From an uncultured Acetobacteraceae bacterium (GTDB lineage Bacteria; Pseudomonadota; Alphaproteobacteria; Acetobacterales; Acetobacteraceae): a stretch of DNA of 11,182 nt. The translations under genes were made by a program, and so were the position numbers. The stretch is taken from the NCBI GenBank assembly GCA_937874445.1, contig CALNAL010000415.1:1-11182 (forward strand). Direction: 5' to 3'. Within the stretch, counting starts at the first letter, position 1. Every line of letters begins with the position of its first letter. This document shows, one piece after another, positions 1 to 6,040 of the stretch. The notes beneath the pieces are model-generated. The model did no database searches. It saw only the letters and a list, made by a program, of their open reading frames with translations, and was not told the DNA's origin.

Positions 1-492
1 GTGTTGGACAGCCTGGCCTATCTCCATGAATTCGGCGATTCCCGCCTGGCCGGGCTGGTCCTGGTGGACAACTCCATCGGCGAGGAGCCCGCGCCCACGC
101 CCGCGCCGCCGTCGCACCGCCTGCCGCCCCCGCGCAACCGGGCCGAGGCGATGCGGCGTTTCGTGGCCGGCATGTTCGCCCGCCCCCAGCCGCGCGCCTA
201 TCTCGACCGCCTGACCCGCGCGAGCCTGGCCACGCCCGAATGGGCGGCGCGCGCGCTGCTGGAATACCCGGTTCCGCGCAGCTATTGGCGCGAGGCGGTC
301 TATTCCACAACCCGTCCGGTCCTGTATGTGGTGCGTCCGAGATGGGCCGGGCAGGCCGCCAATCTGGCGGCGCGCCACCCGGCGGCGGAGACGGTGGTCA
401 TGCAGGGCGTGGGGCACGCGATGTTCGTTGACGATCCCGGGCGTTTCAACGCCACGCTGGCGTCCTTCCTGCGGCGCCGGGTCTGGCCGTGA
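1..492 (+). CDS. Alpha/beta hydrolase, C-terminal part (5' end outside window)
   Basis: This open frame runs in from the left edge and gives 163 residues. Family members are usually 250-300 aa, so roughly the first half, including the GxSxG nucleophile elbow, lies upstream; the GTG at base 1 is probably an internal Val codon. Visible features are a strand ending in LVLVDNS (residues 19-25), a cap-like helical region, a strand RPVLYVV (105-111) and the catalytic-histidine motif GVGHAMFVDDPGRF (136-149, His139). The usual acidic residue after the RPVLYVV strand is not obvious; Asp23 of VDNS might serve instead (inference). The substrate cannot be told. The stop overlaps the next gene's first possible start as GTGA, so the two are probably co-translated. 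The fold call is secure, the specific activity is not. Confidence 0.8.
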   Translation: MLDSLAYLHEFGDSRLAGLVLVDNSIGEEPAPTPAPPSHRLPPPRNRAEAMRRFVAGMFARPQPRAYLDRLTRASLATPEWAARALLEYPVPRSYWREAVYSTTRPVLYVVRPRWAGQAANLAARHPAAETVVMQGVGHAMFVDDPGRFNATLASFLRRRVWP

Positions 493-524
493 GTAAAGGG
501 CTGGCCGTGAGCAAAGGGCTGGCC
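489..524 (+). repeat. Two 18-bp tandem units carrying RBS-like AAAGGG and a GTG start
   Basis: Units 489-506 and 507-524 differ at one base (GTGAGTAAAGGGCTGGCC against GTGAGCAAAGGGCTGGCC), and a third GTGAG begins at 525. Each unit supplies AAAGGG six bases before the next GTG, at 507 and 525, whereas GTG 489 has no clear ribosome-binding site. In the protein the units read as repeated M/V-S-K-G-L-A. True initiation is therefore probably at 507 or 525, but 489 gives the 4-nt overlap with the upstream stop. Confidence 0.75.
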
Positions 525-2975
525 GTGAGGGGACAGCGCCTCGCCGTCCTGGCGCCGCTGTTCCTGGTCTCGCTGACCACGCTGGGCTTCGAGATCGCGC
601 TGACTCGTTTCTTCGCCGTCGCCCAGTGGTCGGAATACGGCTACTGGGTGATTTCGATCGTGCTGGCGGGGTTCGCCTTCAGCGGCGTGGTGCTGGCGCT
701 GGCCCGCGAGGCGCTGGTGCGGCGCGGCCCGGCGCTGCTGGCGGTGCTGCCGGCGGCGCTGATCGTCGCGGCGGCGCTGGGCTACTATCTGGCCACCCGC
801 AACCCGTTCAATCCGCTGCAGCTGCAGAATCCGGTGACGTTTTTTGACCAGATTCTCAACATCGGCCTTTATTATATTGTTTTGCTTCCATTCTTTTTTC
901 TGTCCGGGCTCTACATCAGCCTGTGCTTCGTGCTCAACGAGGAGGATATCAGCCGCGTCTACGCCTGCGACCTCACCGGCGCGGGCTGCGGTGCGCTGCT
1001 GGTGCTGGGGCTGATGGCGGTGGTGCCCCCCTTCCGCCTGCTGGCGGCCCTGCTGCCGGCGCTCGCCCTGGCCGCCGCCTTCGCCCCCCGCAGGCGTGGG
1101 GCCATGGTCGGGCTGGCGCTGGCGGCCCTGCTCGGCGGGGAGGGGCTGCTGCTCGCCGGTCCCCAGCCGGGATTCAACGATTTCAAGGCGATCTTCGCTC
1201 CCATGCACGTGGCCGAAAGCCGGGTCGCCACCGAGCGCCTCTCGCCGCACGGCCTCTACACCCTGCTCGACGACTTCACCGAGCGGGTGGATACCGACCT
1301 CTCCAACGACGCCGGCCCTCTCGGCCTGCCCGACCCGCCGCGCACCTACGGCCTCTACCGCGACGGCAACCGCCTGGCCGCGCTGCCCAAGGGCCAGCCC
1401 ACAGCCGGCTATGCTCCGGCCACGCTTTCGGCGCTTCCCTATCTGCTGCGCCCGCATCCCCGGGTCCTGCTGGCCGGGGCCTCCGGCGGCTTCCGTCTGG
1501 CCGAGGCCCGTGCCCTGGGCGCCCGCGAGGTGCTGCTGCTGGAGCCCGAGCCCATCCTGGCCGATGCCCTGCGTCATGGCTTCGGTCCCTCTCCGGCGCT
1601 GGCCCGCCGCCCGGGCGAGCGCCTCGCCGCCGAGGGGCCCATCGCCGCGGCCCGTGCCGGGGGCGGGTGGGACATCATCGACATCTCCTCCGATTTCCTC
1701 GATTCCGGCGAGGCCAATGCCTCCGCCTTCGCCGCCGAGGCGATCGCCCGCTACCTGCGCGCCCTGGTTCCCGGCGGGGTGCTCTCGATTCCCGTCTCGA
1801 TCCGCGAATTCCCCGCCTATGCGGTGCGCATGCTGGCGACCGTGCGCGAGGGGCTGCGTCTGGCCGGCTACCCCGATGCCCCGGCGCATGTGCTGGTGAT
1901 CCGTTCGGCGTGGAACGTGCGCATCCTGGTCTCGCCGACGCCGGTCACGCCGCAAATGGTCGCCACGGCGCGGAAGTTCGGCCGCGAGATGTCGTTCGAC
2001 CTCAGCTACTACCCCGGCATGGACCCGGTGGCGGCGCGCGCCGACATCTTCAACGACCTGCCCGCGGTCTCCTTCGTCACCGGCGAAGTGGAAACCGGGG
2101 AGGAGGCGCATGACGCCATCGCCGACGAGGCCGGCACGGTGCTGCGCGGGGGCGCCACCGCCTCGGGCGCGGCCTTCGACCTCACGCCCATCACCTTCGA
2201 CCGTCCGGCCTTCTACGCGGTGCTGCGTCTTTCCCAGATCGGCACCATCCTGCGCCGCATCGAGATCCTGCCGCAGGCCGAGCTGGGGCCGCTGGTCAAC
2301 CTCGCGGTGCTGGCGCAGGCGATCCTGGTGGCGCTGCTGGTGCTGGCGGTGCCGGTGCTGGGGCGCTCGCGTTTCCGCGCCGGGGGAGGGCTGCCGGCGG
2401 CGCTGCGGGCGGCGTTCTATTTCGCCGCGCTGGGCCTGGGCTTTCTCGCCATCGAGATCGTGCTGATCGAGCGCGCCGCCTTCCTGCTGGAGGACCGCAC
2501 CCTCGCCCTGACCCTGGTGCTCAGCGCCATGCTGGTGTTCTCGGGGCTGGGCAGCCTGCTCTCGGGACACTTCCCCGGCCGCGAGCGGCGCGCCATGGCG
2601 GTGGCGGGCGGGGTGGTGGTGCTGTGGTGCGCGGTGCTGCTGGCGGGGCTGCAGCCGCTGCTGCTCGCCGCGCTGGACTGGCCGATGGCGGCGCGGGTGG
2701 CGCTGCTGGTGGGGCTGCTGGCGCCGGCCTCGGTGGCGCTGGGGCTGCCGTTCCCGCTCGGGCTGGCGCGCATGCCGCACGGCGGCTTCCTGCCCTGGGC
2801 CTGGGGGCTCAACGGGGCCTTCAGCGTGGTCGCCACGCCGCTGGCCAACCTGATCGCCGTCAAGCTGGGGTTCAACTGGGTTCTGTTCTTTGCGCTGATC
2901 CTGTATGCCAGCGCCATGCTGTCATTTCCCACAACGCGGAAGGTTCCGACGTGTCCGGACACACTCTCTGCCTGA
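489..2975 (+). CDS. Polytopic membrane protein with spermidine-synthase-like (SAM-fold) domain
   Basis: This protein is 828 aa if started at GTG 489; in-frame GTG codons at 507 and 525 are better placed behind AAAGGG. About seven hydrophobic segments (roughly 17-39, 52-72, 80-101, 121-148, 160-180, 182-199, 204-223) precede a soluble domain (225-600), and about seven follow (600-624, 640-660, 671-692, 702-725, 735-757, 775-792, 795-812). The soluble domain shows a Rossmann SAM-binding pattern: VLLAGASGG (326-334), LLEPEP (350-355) and WDIIDISSDF (394-403), resembling the glycine loop, acidic strand end and DSSDP region of spermidine synthases. The Gly-Asp before the last motif is GERLAAEG here, so catalysis is uncertain. 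GLPFPLGLARM (752-762) and AWGLNGAFSV (771-780) are typical of large fused MFS/spermidine-synthase-like proteins. Basic loops put the soluble domain on the periplasmic side (inference). Confidence 0.8.
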   Translation: MSKGLAVSKGLAVRGQRLAVLAPLFLVSLTTLGFEIALTRFFAVAQWSEYGYWVISIVLAGFAFSGVVLALAREALVRRGPALLAVLPAALIVAAALGYYLATRNPFNPLQLQNPVTFFDQILNIGLYYIVLLPFFFLSGLYISLCFVLNEEDISRVYACDLTGAGCGALLVLGLMAVVPPFRLLAALLPALALAAAFAPRRRGAMVGLALAALLGGEGLLLAGPQPGFNDFKAIFAPMHVAESRVATERLSPHGLYTLLDDFTERVDTDLSNDAGPLGLPDPPRTYGLYRDGNRLAALPKGQPTAGYAPATLSALPYLLRPHPRVLLAGASGGFRLAEARALGAREVLLLEPEPILADALRHGFGPSPALARRPGERLAAEGPIAAARAGGGWDIIDISSDFLDSGEANASAFAAEAIARYLRALVPGGVLSIPVSIREFPAYAVRMLATVREGLRLAGYPDAPAHVLVIRSAWNVRILVSPTPVTPQMVATARKFGREMSFDLSYYPGMDPVAARADIFNDLPAVSFVTGEVETGEEAHDAIADEAGTVLRGGATASGAAFDLTPITFDRPAFYAVLRLSQIGTILRRIEILPQAELGPLVNLAVLAQAILVALLVLAVPVLGRSRFRAGGGLPAALRAAFYFAALGLGFLAIEIVLIERAAFLLEDRTLALTLVLSAMLVFSGLGSLLSGHFPGRERRAMAVAGGVVVLWCAVLLAGLQPLLLAALDWPMAARVALLVGLLAPASVALGLPFPLGLARMPHGGFLPWAWGLNGAFSVVATPLANLIAVKLGFNWVLFFALILYASAMLSFPTTRKVPTCPDTLSA
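2938..2943 (+). promoter_or_regulatory. Ribosome-binding site of the PIMT-like gene
   Basis: GGAAGG lies seven bases before GTG 2951, inside the end of the upstream membrane-protein gene. It fixes the start of the next gene at 2951 rather than at any of the many upstream in-frame starts, and the resulting N-terminus is a clean Tat signal. Confidence 0.75.
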
Positions 2976-3955
2976 ACCGCCGCGCCGTTCTGGCCGGCTT
3001 TGCGAGTCTTGGAGCGAGCCTGGGGGCGGGCGCTGTCGCCCGGGCGGCCGAGGCGGCCAACGCCGGCGACGGCTGGACCCGTCAGGCCTATCTCGACGCC
3101 ATGGCGAAGTCGGGCCGCTCCACCACGGTCAGCCAGGGCGCCTTCGATGCCATCCAGGCCCGCCGCCCGGCCGCGTTGAAGCAGATCGCAGCCTATCTCA
3201 AGGACCATCTCGGCAGCGCCGATCCGGCGGTGATGCAGGCCTTCGCCGAGGTGCCGCGCGAGTACTACCACTACCGCTACGACGAGCGCGCGGCGACGCC
3301 CTCGGAAGCCTATGAAAGCAACCCCAAGCCCTGGGCGATCGGCTACGGCTCGGCGCTCTCGGACTATCTGGGCCAGGCCTACATGACCCAGATCTGCAAG
3401 CCCCGGCCCGGCGAGGTGGCCCTGGAGATCGGCACCGGTTCGGGCTTCCAGAGTTCGGTGCTGAGCCGCATCGTCGGGCAGATGTATTCCATCGAGATCA
3501 TCGAGCCGCTCGGACGCGGGGTCGGCCGGATTTTCGCGCCGCTCGGCTACGACAACGTCCACACCCGGGTGGGCGACGGCTTCTACGGCTGGCCCGAGGT
3601 GGAGGGCGGCTTCGACATCATCATCGTCACCTGTGCCGCGCAGTACGCCCCGCCGGACCTGTTCAAGCAGATGAAGCCGGGCGGGCGGATGATCATCCCC
3701 ATCGGCCAGCCCTACAAGAAGGGGCAGATCCTCTACGTCTATACCAAGGACGCCGAGGGCAAGATCCACTCCCGCCGCGATGTGGGCGTGTATTTCATCC
3801 CGATGACCGGCGCGATGATGAAGACCCCCAAGCCGGCCACCGCCAAGGATGGCGGGACCTCCAAGGCGCCGGCGGGCGCCGCGAGCCCGGCTCCCGAAGC
3901 AGCCCCCGCAGCGGCTCCGGACAAGGCGGCACCGGACAAGGCGGATCCGGGTTGA
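2951..3955 (+). CDS. Tat-exported protein-L-isoaspartate O-methyltransferase homologue
   Basis: This encodes 334 aa from GTG 2951. The N-terminus looks like a twin-arginine signal: LNRRAVLAGF (8-17), a small hydrophobic core, and probable cleavage near ARA-AEA (about 30-35). The mature part matches the PIMT family: VPREYY (101-106), LEIGTGSGF (158-166, SAM motif I), YSIEIIE (179-185), GDGFYGWPE (208-216), FDIIIVTCAA (221-230), KPGGRMIIPIG (242-252), YFIPMTG (281-287). PIMT normally methylates isoaspartyl carboxyls in damaged cytosolic proteins. Here the family's TISQPY-like substrate loop reads ALSDYLGQAY (135-144), so a different substrate is likely. The last ~44 residues are an Ala/Pro/Lys tail not found in ordinary PIMT. 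The gene overlaps the upstream gene by 25 nt and the downstream one by 1 nt. The fold is sure, the substrate is not. Confidence 0.88.
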   Translation: MSGHTLCLNRRAVLAGFASLGASLGAGAVARAAEAANAGDGWTRQAYLDAMAKSGRSTTVSQGAFDAIQARRPAALKQIAAYLKDHLGSADPAVMQAFAEVPREYYHYRYDERAATPSEAYESNPKPWAIGYGSALSDYLGQAYMTQICKPRPGEVALEIGTGSGFQSSVLSRIVGQMYSIEIIEPLGRGVGRIFAPLGYDNVHTRVGDGFYGWPEVEGGFDIIIVTCAAQYAPPDLFKQMKPGGRMIIPIGQPYKKGQILYVYTKDAEGKIHSRRDVGVYFIPMTGAMMKTPKPATAKDGGTSKAPAGAASPAPEAAPAAAPDKAAPDKADPG

Positions 3956-4761
3956 TGCCGGTCCGCCTGATCTCGCTGGACATCGACGGCACGCTCTACG
4001 ACGACCGCAAGGAGATCCTTCCGCGCACGCTGGCGGCCCTGCGGCGGGCCCAGGCGCAGGGCATCACCCTGCTGCTCGCCTCGGGCCGCCCCGCGGCGGG
4101 CATGGCCCGGGCGGCGGCGGCGCTTGCGGGGGGGCAGGAGCGCCTGCTGCTGATCTCCTACAACGGCGGGCGCATCAGCGATGCCGCCACCGGCGCGGTG
4201 CTGCGCGAGAGTCCCATCCCGCTCGATCTGGCGCGCCGCCTGCTGCGCCATGCCGGGGACTTTCCGGTGGCGACGATGGTTGACGACGGACGCACCGTCT
4301 ATGCCTCCGACCGCGCCGGCTACCGGGTGGAGCAGGAGGCCGTCTACAACGGGCTCGGCCTGGAGATCGTCCCCGATCTGGCCGACCGCCTCGCGTTCGC
4401 GCCGATGAAGGTGCTGATGTCCGCGCCTCCCGAGGTCATCGCCGCGGTGCGGGGGCCCATCGCCGCGCCGTTCGCGGGCGAAATCGCCTGCTTTCCCTCT
4501 GCGCCGTTCTATCTCGACGCCTGCCGCGCCGGCGTGAGCAAGGGCAGCGCCCTGCGCGAGGTGTGCGCGCTGCTGGGGGTGTCGCCCGCCGAGGCAATGG
4601 CCTTCGGGGATTCTCCCAACGACATGTCGATGCTGTCCCTGGCCGGCCACGGCGTGGCCATGGGCAATGCCAGCGCCGAGGTCAAGGCGGTCGCGCGCGA
4701 GGTGACCCTCTCCAACAACGAGGACGGCATCGCCCTGGTTCTGGAGCGCTGCTGCGGCTGA
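3955..4761 (+). CDS. Cof-type HAD-IIB family phosphatase
   Basis: This encodes 268 aa, the usual size for Cof-like HAD hydrolases, which are cytosolic Mg-dependent phosphatases of sugar phosphates, nucleotides or cofactors. All four HAD motifs are present: LDIDGTLYDD (8-17, nucleophile Asp9 and acid Asp11), LLLASGRP (39-46, Ser43), Lys196 in GVSKGSAL, and FGDSPNDMSM (217-226) with Asp219 and Asp223. The late GVAMGNA (233-239) and NNEDGIA (254-260) are also typical of the family. ATG 3955 shares one base with the preceding TGA (TGATG), giving tight coupling; a TTG directly before it is in frame but less likely. The C2B cap (about 80-190) gives no substrate clue. No link to methyl transfer is evident apart from operon position. 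Confidence 0.92.
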   Translation: MPVRLISLDIDGTLYDDRKEILPRTLAALRRAQAQGITLLLASGRPAAGMARAAAALAGGQERLLLISYNGGRISDAATGAVLRESPIPLDLARRLLRHAGDFPVATMVDDGRTVYASDRAGYRVEQEAVYNGLGLEIVPDLADRLAFAPMKVLMSAPPEVIAAVRGPIAAPFAGEIACFPSAPFYLDACRAGVSKGSALREVCALLGVSPAEAMAFGDSPNDMSMLSLAGHGVAMGNASAEVKAVAREVTLSNNEDGIALVLERCCG

Positions 4762-4848
4762 GTCGCCCCCCCGGTGGATGCGGTGATTCTGTTGCGCCCG
4801 CCCTGCCCGAGGTCGTAGCCTGCCTCAAGCCGGCCGCGACGCCAGCGC

Positions 4849-4868
4849 GGGGCGGTCCGAACCGCCCC
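4849..4868 (+). terminator. Hairpin between the HAD gene and the DUF805 gene
   Basis: GGGGCGGT (4849-4856) and ACCGCCCC (4861-4868) form a perfect 8-bp stem around the loop CCGA. No T-run follows, so it may be an intrinsic terminator of weak type, a pause site, or a leader structure of the next gene, whose start lies 33 bp further on. The rest of the 139-bp gap shows nothing convincing. Confidence 0.4.
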
Positions 4869-4900
4869 CCGGGCCCGCTCCGGCGCAGGGGAGGGAAGCC

Positions 4901-5461
4901 ATGTTGCGGTATGCGCTGTTCGGCTTCAGGGGACGTCTCGAGCGCCTGGCCTGGCTGGGCTGGCAGGTGGTGTCCCTGGCGATCGGGCTGGTGGTGACCG
5001 GGGTGGGCGGCGTGATGCTGGCGGCCGGAAACACCACCCATCATGCCAATACCGGCGTCGGTCTGGCGGTGCTTGTGCTCGGCGCGATCTGGCTGGTGTG
5101 GTCGAGCATGGCCCTGGGCGTCAAGCGCCTGCACGACATGAACCTTTCCGGCCTGCACCTGATATGGATCGGTGCCCTCGTTCTCGCCCCGGCCGTGCTG
5201 GCGCCGTGGTGGTGGGAAGCCGGCGTCGTCTGCGGCCTGCTCGGCCTCGTGGCCGGCCTGGGGATGGCCTGCCGCCCGGGCGATGCGGGCATCAACCGCT
5301 TCGGCGTGTCCGCGCTGCGCCGCAACGCCGCGCGCCGCCGCCTGGCCGAACAGCGCCGCCGCGACCGGCACGATCCCCCGGAGCTGCGCCGCGATCCGGC
5401 GCCGTCGGGGCCGGCCCGGCACGATCCGCCGACGCTGCGCCGCGAGGCGTGCCCGACCTAG
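4901..5461 (+). CDS. DUF805 family inner-membrane protein with arginine-rich tail
   Basis: This encodes 186 aa. ATG 4901 follows a strong ribosome-binding site (AGGGGAGGG, about five bases of spacing). The N-terminal ~135 residues match DUF805 (YhaH/YhaI-like): LFGFRGRLERLAWL (6-19), hydrophobic segments at about 20-42, 53-73 and 87-122, the hallmark VKRLHDMNLSG (74-84), and GDAGINRFG (127-135). No biochemical role is established for this family. Beyond the domain is an unusual hydrophilic tail (136-186), very rich in Arg, Pro and Asp, in which RHDPPxLRR occurs twice (156-164 and 173-181), matching a duplicated DNA segment. The gap to the upstream gene and its own good RBS suggest separate expression or a loosely attached operon end. 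Confidence 0.85.
   Translation: MLRYALFGFRGRLERLAWLGWQVVSLAIGLVVTGVGGVMLAAGNTTHHANTGVGLAVLVLGAIWLVWSSMALGVKRLHDMNLSGLHLIWIGALVLAPAVLAPWWWEAGVVCGLLGLVAGLGMACRPGDAGINRFGVSALRRNAARRRLAEQRRRDRHDPPELRRDPAPSGPARHDPPTLRREACPT
5366..5445. repeat. 29-bp direct repeat inside the DUF805 tail
   Basis: Copies 5366-5394 and 5417-5445 match at 26 of 29 bases and are offset by 51 bp, exactly 17 codons, so the duplication keeps frame. They encode the two RHDPPxLRR units. The repeat is confined to the tail and looks like a recent in-frame expansion. Confidence 0.7.
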
Positions 5462-5516
5462 GGGATTGACCCTGGCGTAAGGGCGCGAGAGGGAATTCCC
5501 GGCGAGCTGCGGGCGT

Positions 5517-5535
5517 GCGCATCTGAGGGATGCGC
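5517..5535 (+). other. Hairpin downstream of the DUF805 gene
   Basis: GCGCATC (5517-5523) pairs perfectly with GATGCGC (5529-5535) around loop TGAGG. It lies 55 bp after the stop codon, with no T-run. It may contribute to transcript end formation. Confidence 0.35.
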
Positions 5536-5552
5536 CCAGGGATTGTGGGTGA

Positions 5553-5569
5553 GGTCAGCGCCGCTGACC
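5553..5569. other. Short palindrome before the IS630 relic
   Basis: GGTCAGC (5553-5559) and GCTGACC (5563-5569) form a perfect inverted repeat with a 3-base centre. It sits about 30 bp upstream of the first recognisable transposase residues, so it could be a leftover of the element's end region or the second half of a terminator for the preceding gene. Neither can be shown. Confidence 0.3.
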
Positions 5570-5600
5570 GGGCTTGTCTCGAAGCGGGGGTGTCGACCGG

Positions 5601-5923
5601 AACAGTCCCCGAAAGCACGTGTGGCGGGCGCGGATCGTCCTGCTGACGGCGGCCGCCCCGGCGAGGTCACGCCCTGGACGGGCCGGGCCATGGCGAAGGC
5701 CGCCGGCATCAGTCTCAACCCAGCGCATCTGGCGAGCCCACGGCTTGCAGCCGCATCGCATGCGCTGGTTCAAGCTGTCCAACGACCCGCAGTTCGTCGC
5801 CCTGAACGTGCTGGAAGAGAGCGCCATCGGCACCAGGAGGCCATCCGCTTCCTCGCCGACACCAACGCCGACCCGCGCCCCTTCCACGGGACCAAAGACC
5901 CCGACAAAATCATCGCCGCCGTC
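5601..5923 (+). pseudogene. IS630-family transposase relic, frameshifted and internally deleted
   Basis: Fragments appear in the order expected for an IS630 transposase of about 350 aa but in two frames: SPRKHVWRARIVLLTA (5604-5651), PGEVTPWTGRAMAKAAGISL (5657-5716), then RIWRAHGLQPHRMRWFKLSN in the first frame (from 5724), running on through NDPQFV to 5798 and directly into ALNVLEESAIGT (5799-5834). RHQEAIRFL follows in the other frame, joined to ADTNADPRPF and DPDKIIAAV (to 5923). From remembered family sequences, the missing parts are most of the helix-turn-helix region, the segment with the first catalytic Asp, and the segment with the second Asp and the Glu. No catalytic residue is left, so it cannot be active. 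The natural C-terminus is also lost. The gene-less stretch 5462-5600 before it holds only the two small hairpins. Confidence 0.8.
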
Positions 5924-5924
5924 A

Positions 5925-6021
5925 GGTTCCTGTGCGGAGTCAAATGAACGAAGCTTTCTTGGTTCTTCTTTCTCGAAAGAAGAACATCTTGCTTTGCTTT
6001 TCTCCCGATTGCACAGGAACC
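5925..6021. repeat. 97-bp concentric palindrome, AT-rich core (MITE-like or terminator element)
   Basis: Outer arms GGTTCCTGTGC (5925-5935) and GCACAGGAACC (6011-6021) are perfect inverted repeats. Inner arms GTTCTTCTTT (5962-5971) and AAAGAAGAAC (5976-5985) form a 10-bp stem with loop CTCG. Both pairs are centred at about 5973, and AAGC/GCTT (5951-5954, 5991-5994) also pair symmetrically. The interior is far more AT-rich than the surroundings. It starts two bases after the last recognisable IS630 codon and ends before the tetR stop. It may be a small non-autonomous mobile element, a genome-wide stem-loop repeat, or a two-way terminator between the relic and the - strand tetR gene. Confidence 0.6.
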
Positions 6022-6038
6022 GCCGCCCGGGCGGGTTC
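6017..6038 (-). terminator. Possible tetR terminator hairpin
   Basis: GAACCGCC (6017-6024) can pair with GGCGGGTTC (6030-6038) with one bulged base and a 5-base loop, starting only three bases beyond the tetR stop on the - strand. No T-run follows. It overlaps the right outer arm of the 97-bp palindrome, so the two structures would be mutually exclusive in RNA. Confidence 0.35.
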
Positions 6039-6040
6039 GT

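Noticed and set aside
300..2780. Very long open frame on the - strand opposite the membrane-protein gene
   Set aside because: Its translation is Arg/Gln/Gly/His-rich with no domain, whereas the + strand frame has coherent membrane helices and SAM-fold motifs. It is the usual high-GC antisense artefact.
4762..4900. Promoter for the DUF805 gene (TTGCGC with TAGCCT)
   Set aside because: The match is poor and entirely within GC-rich sequence where such hits are expected by chance.
5543..5947. 134-codon + strand frame with an ATG start as an intact small gene
   Set aside because: Only parts of it match IS630 transposase, and the matching parts switch between two frames, so it is a relic and not a gene.
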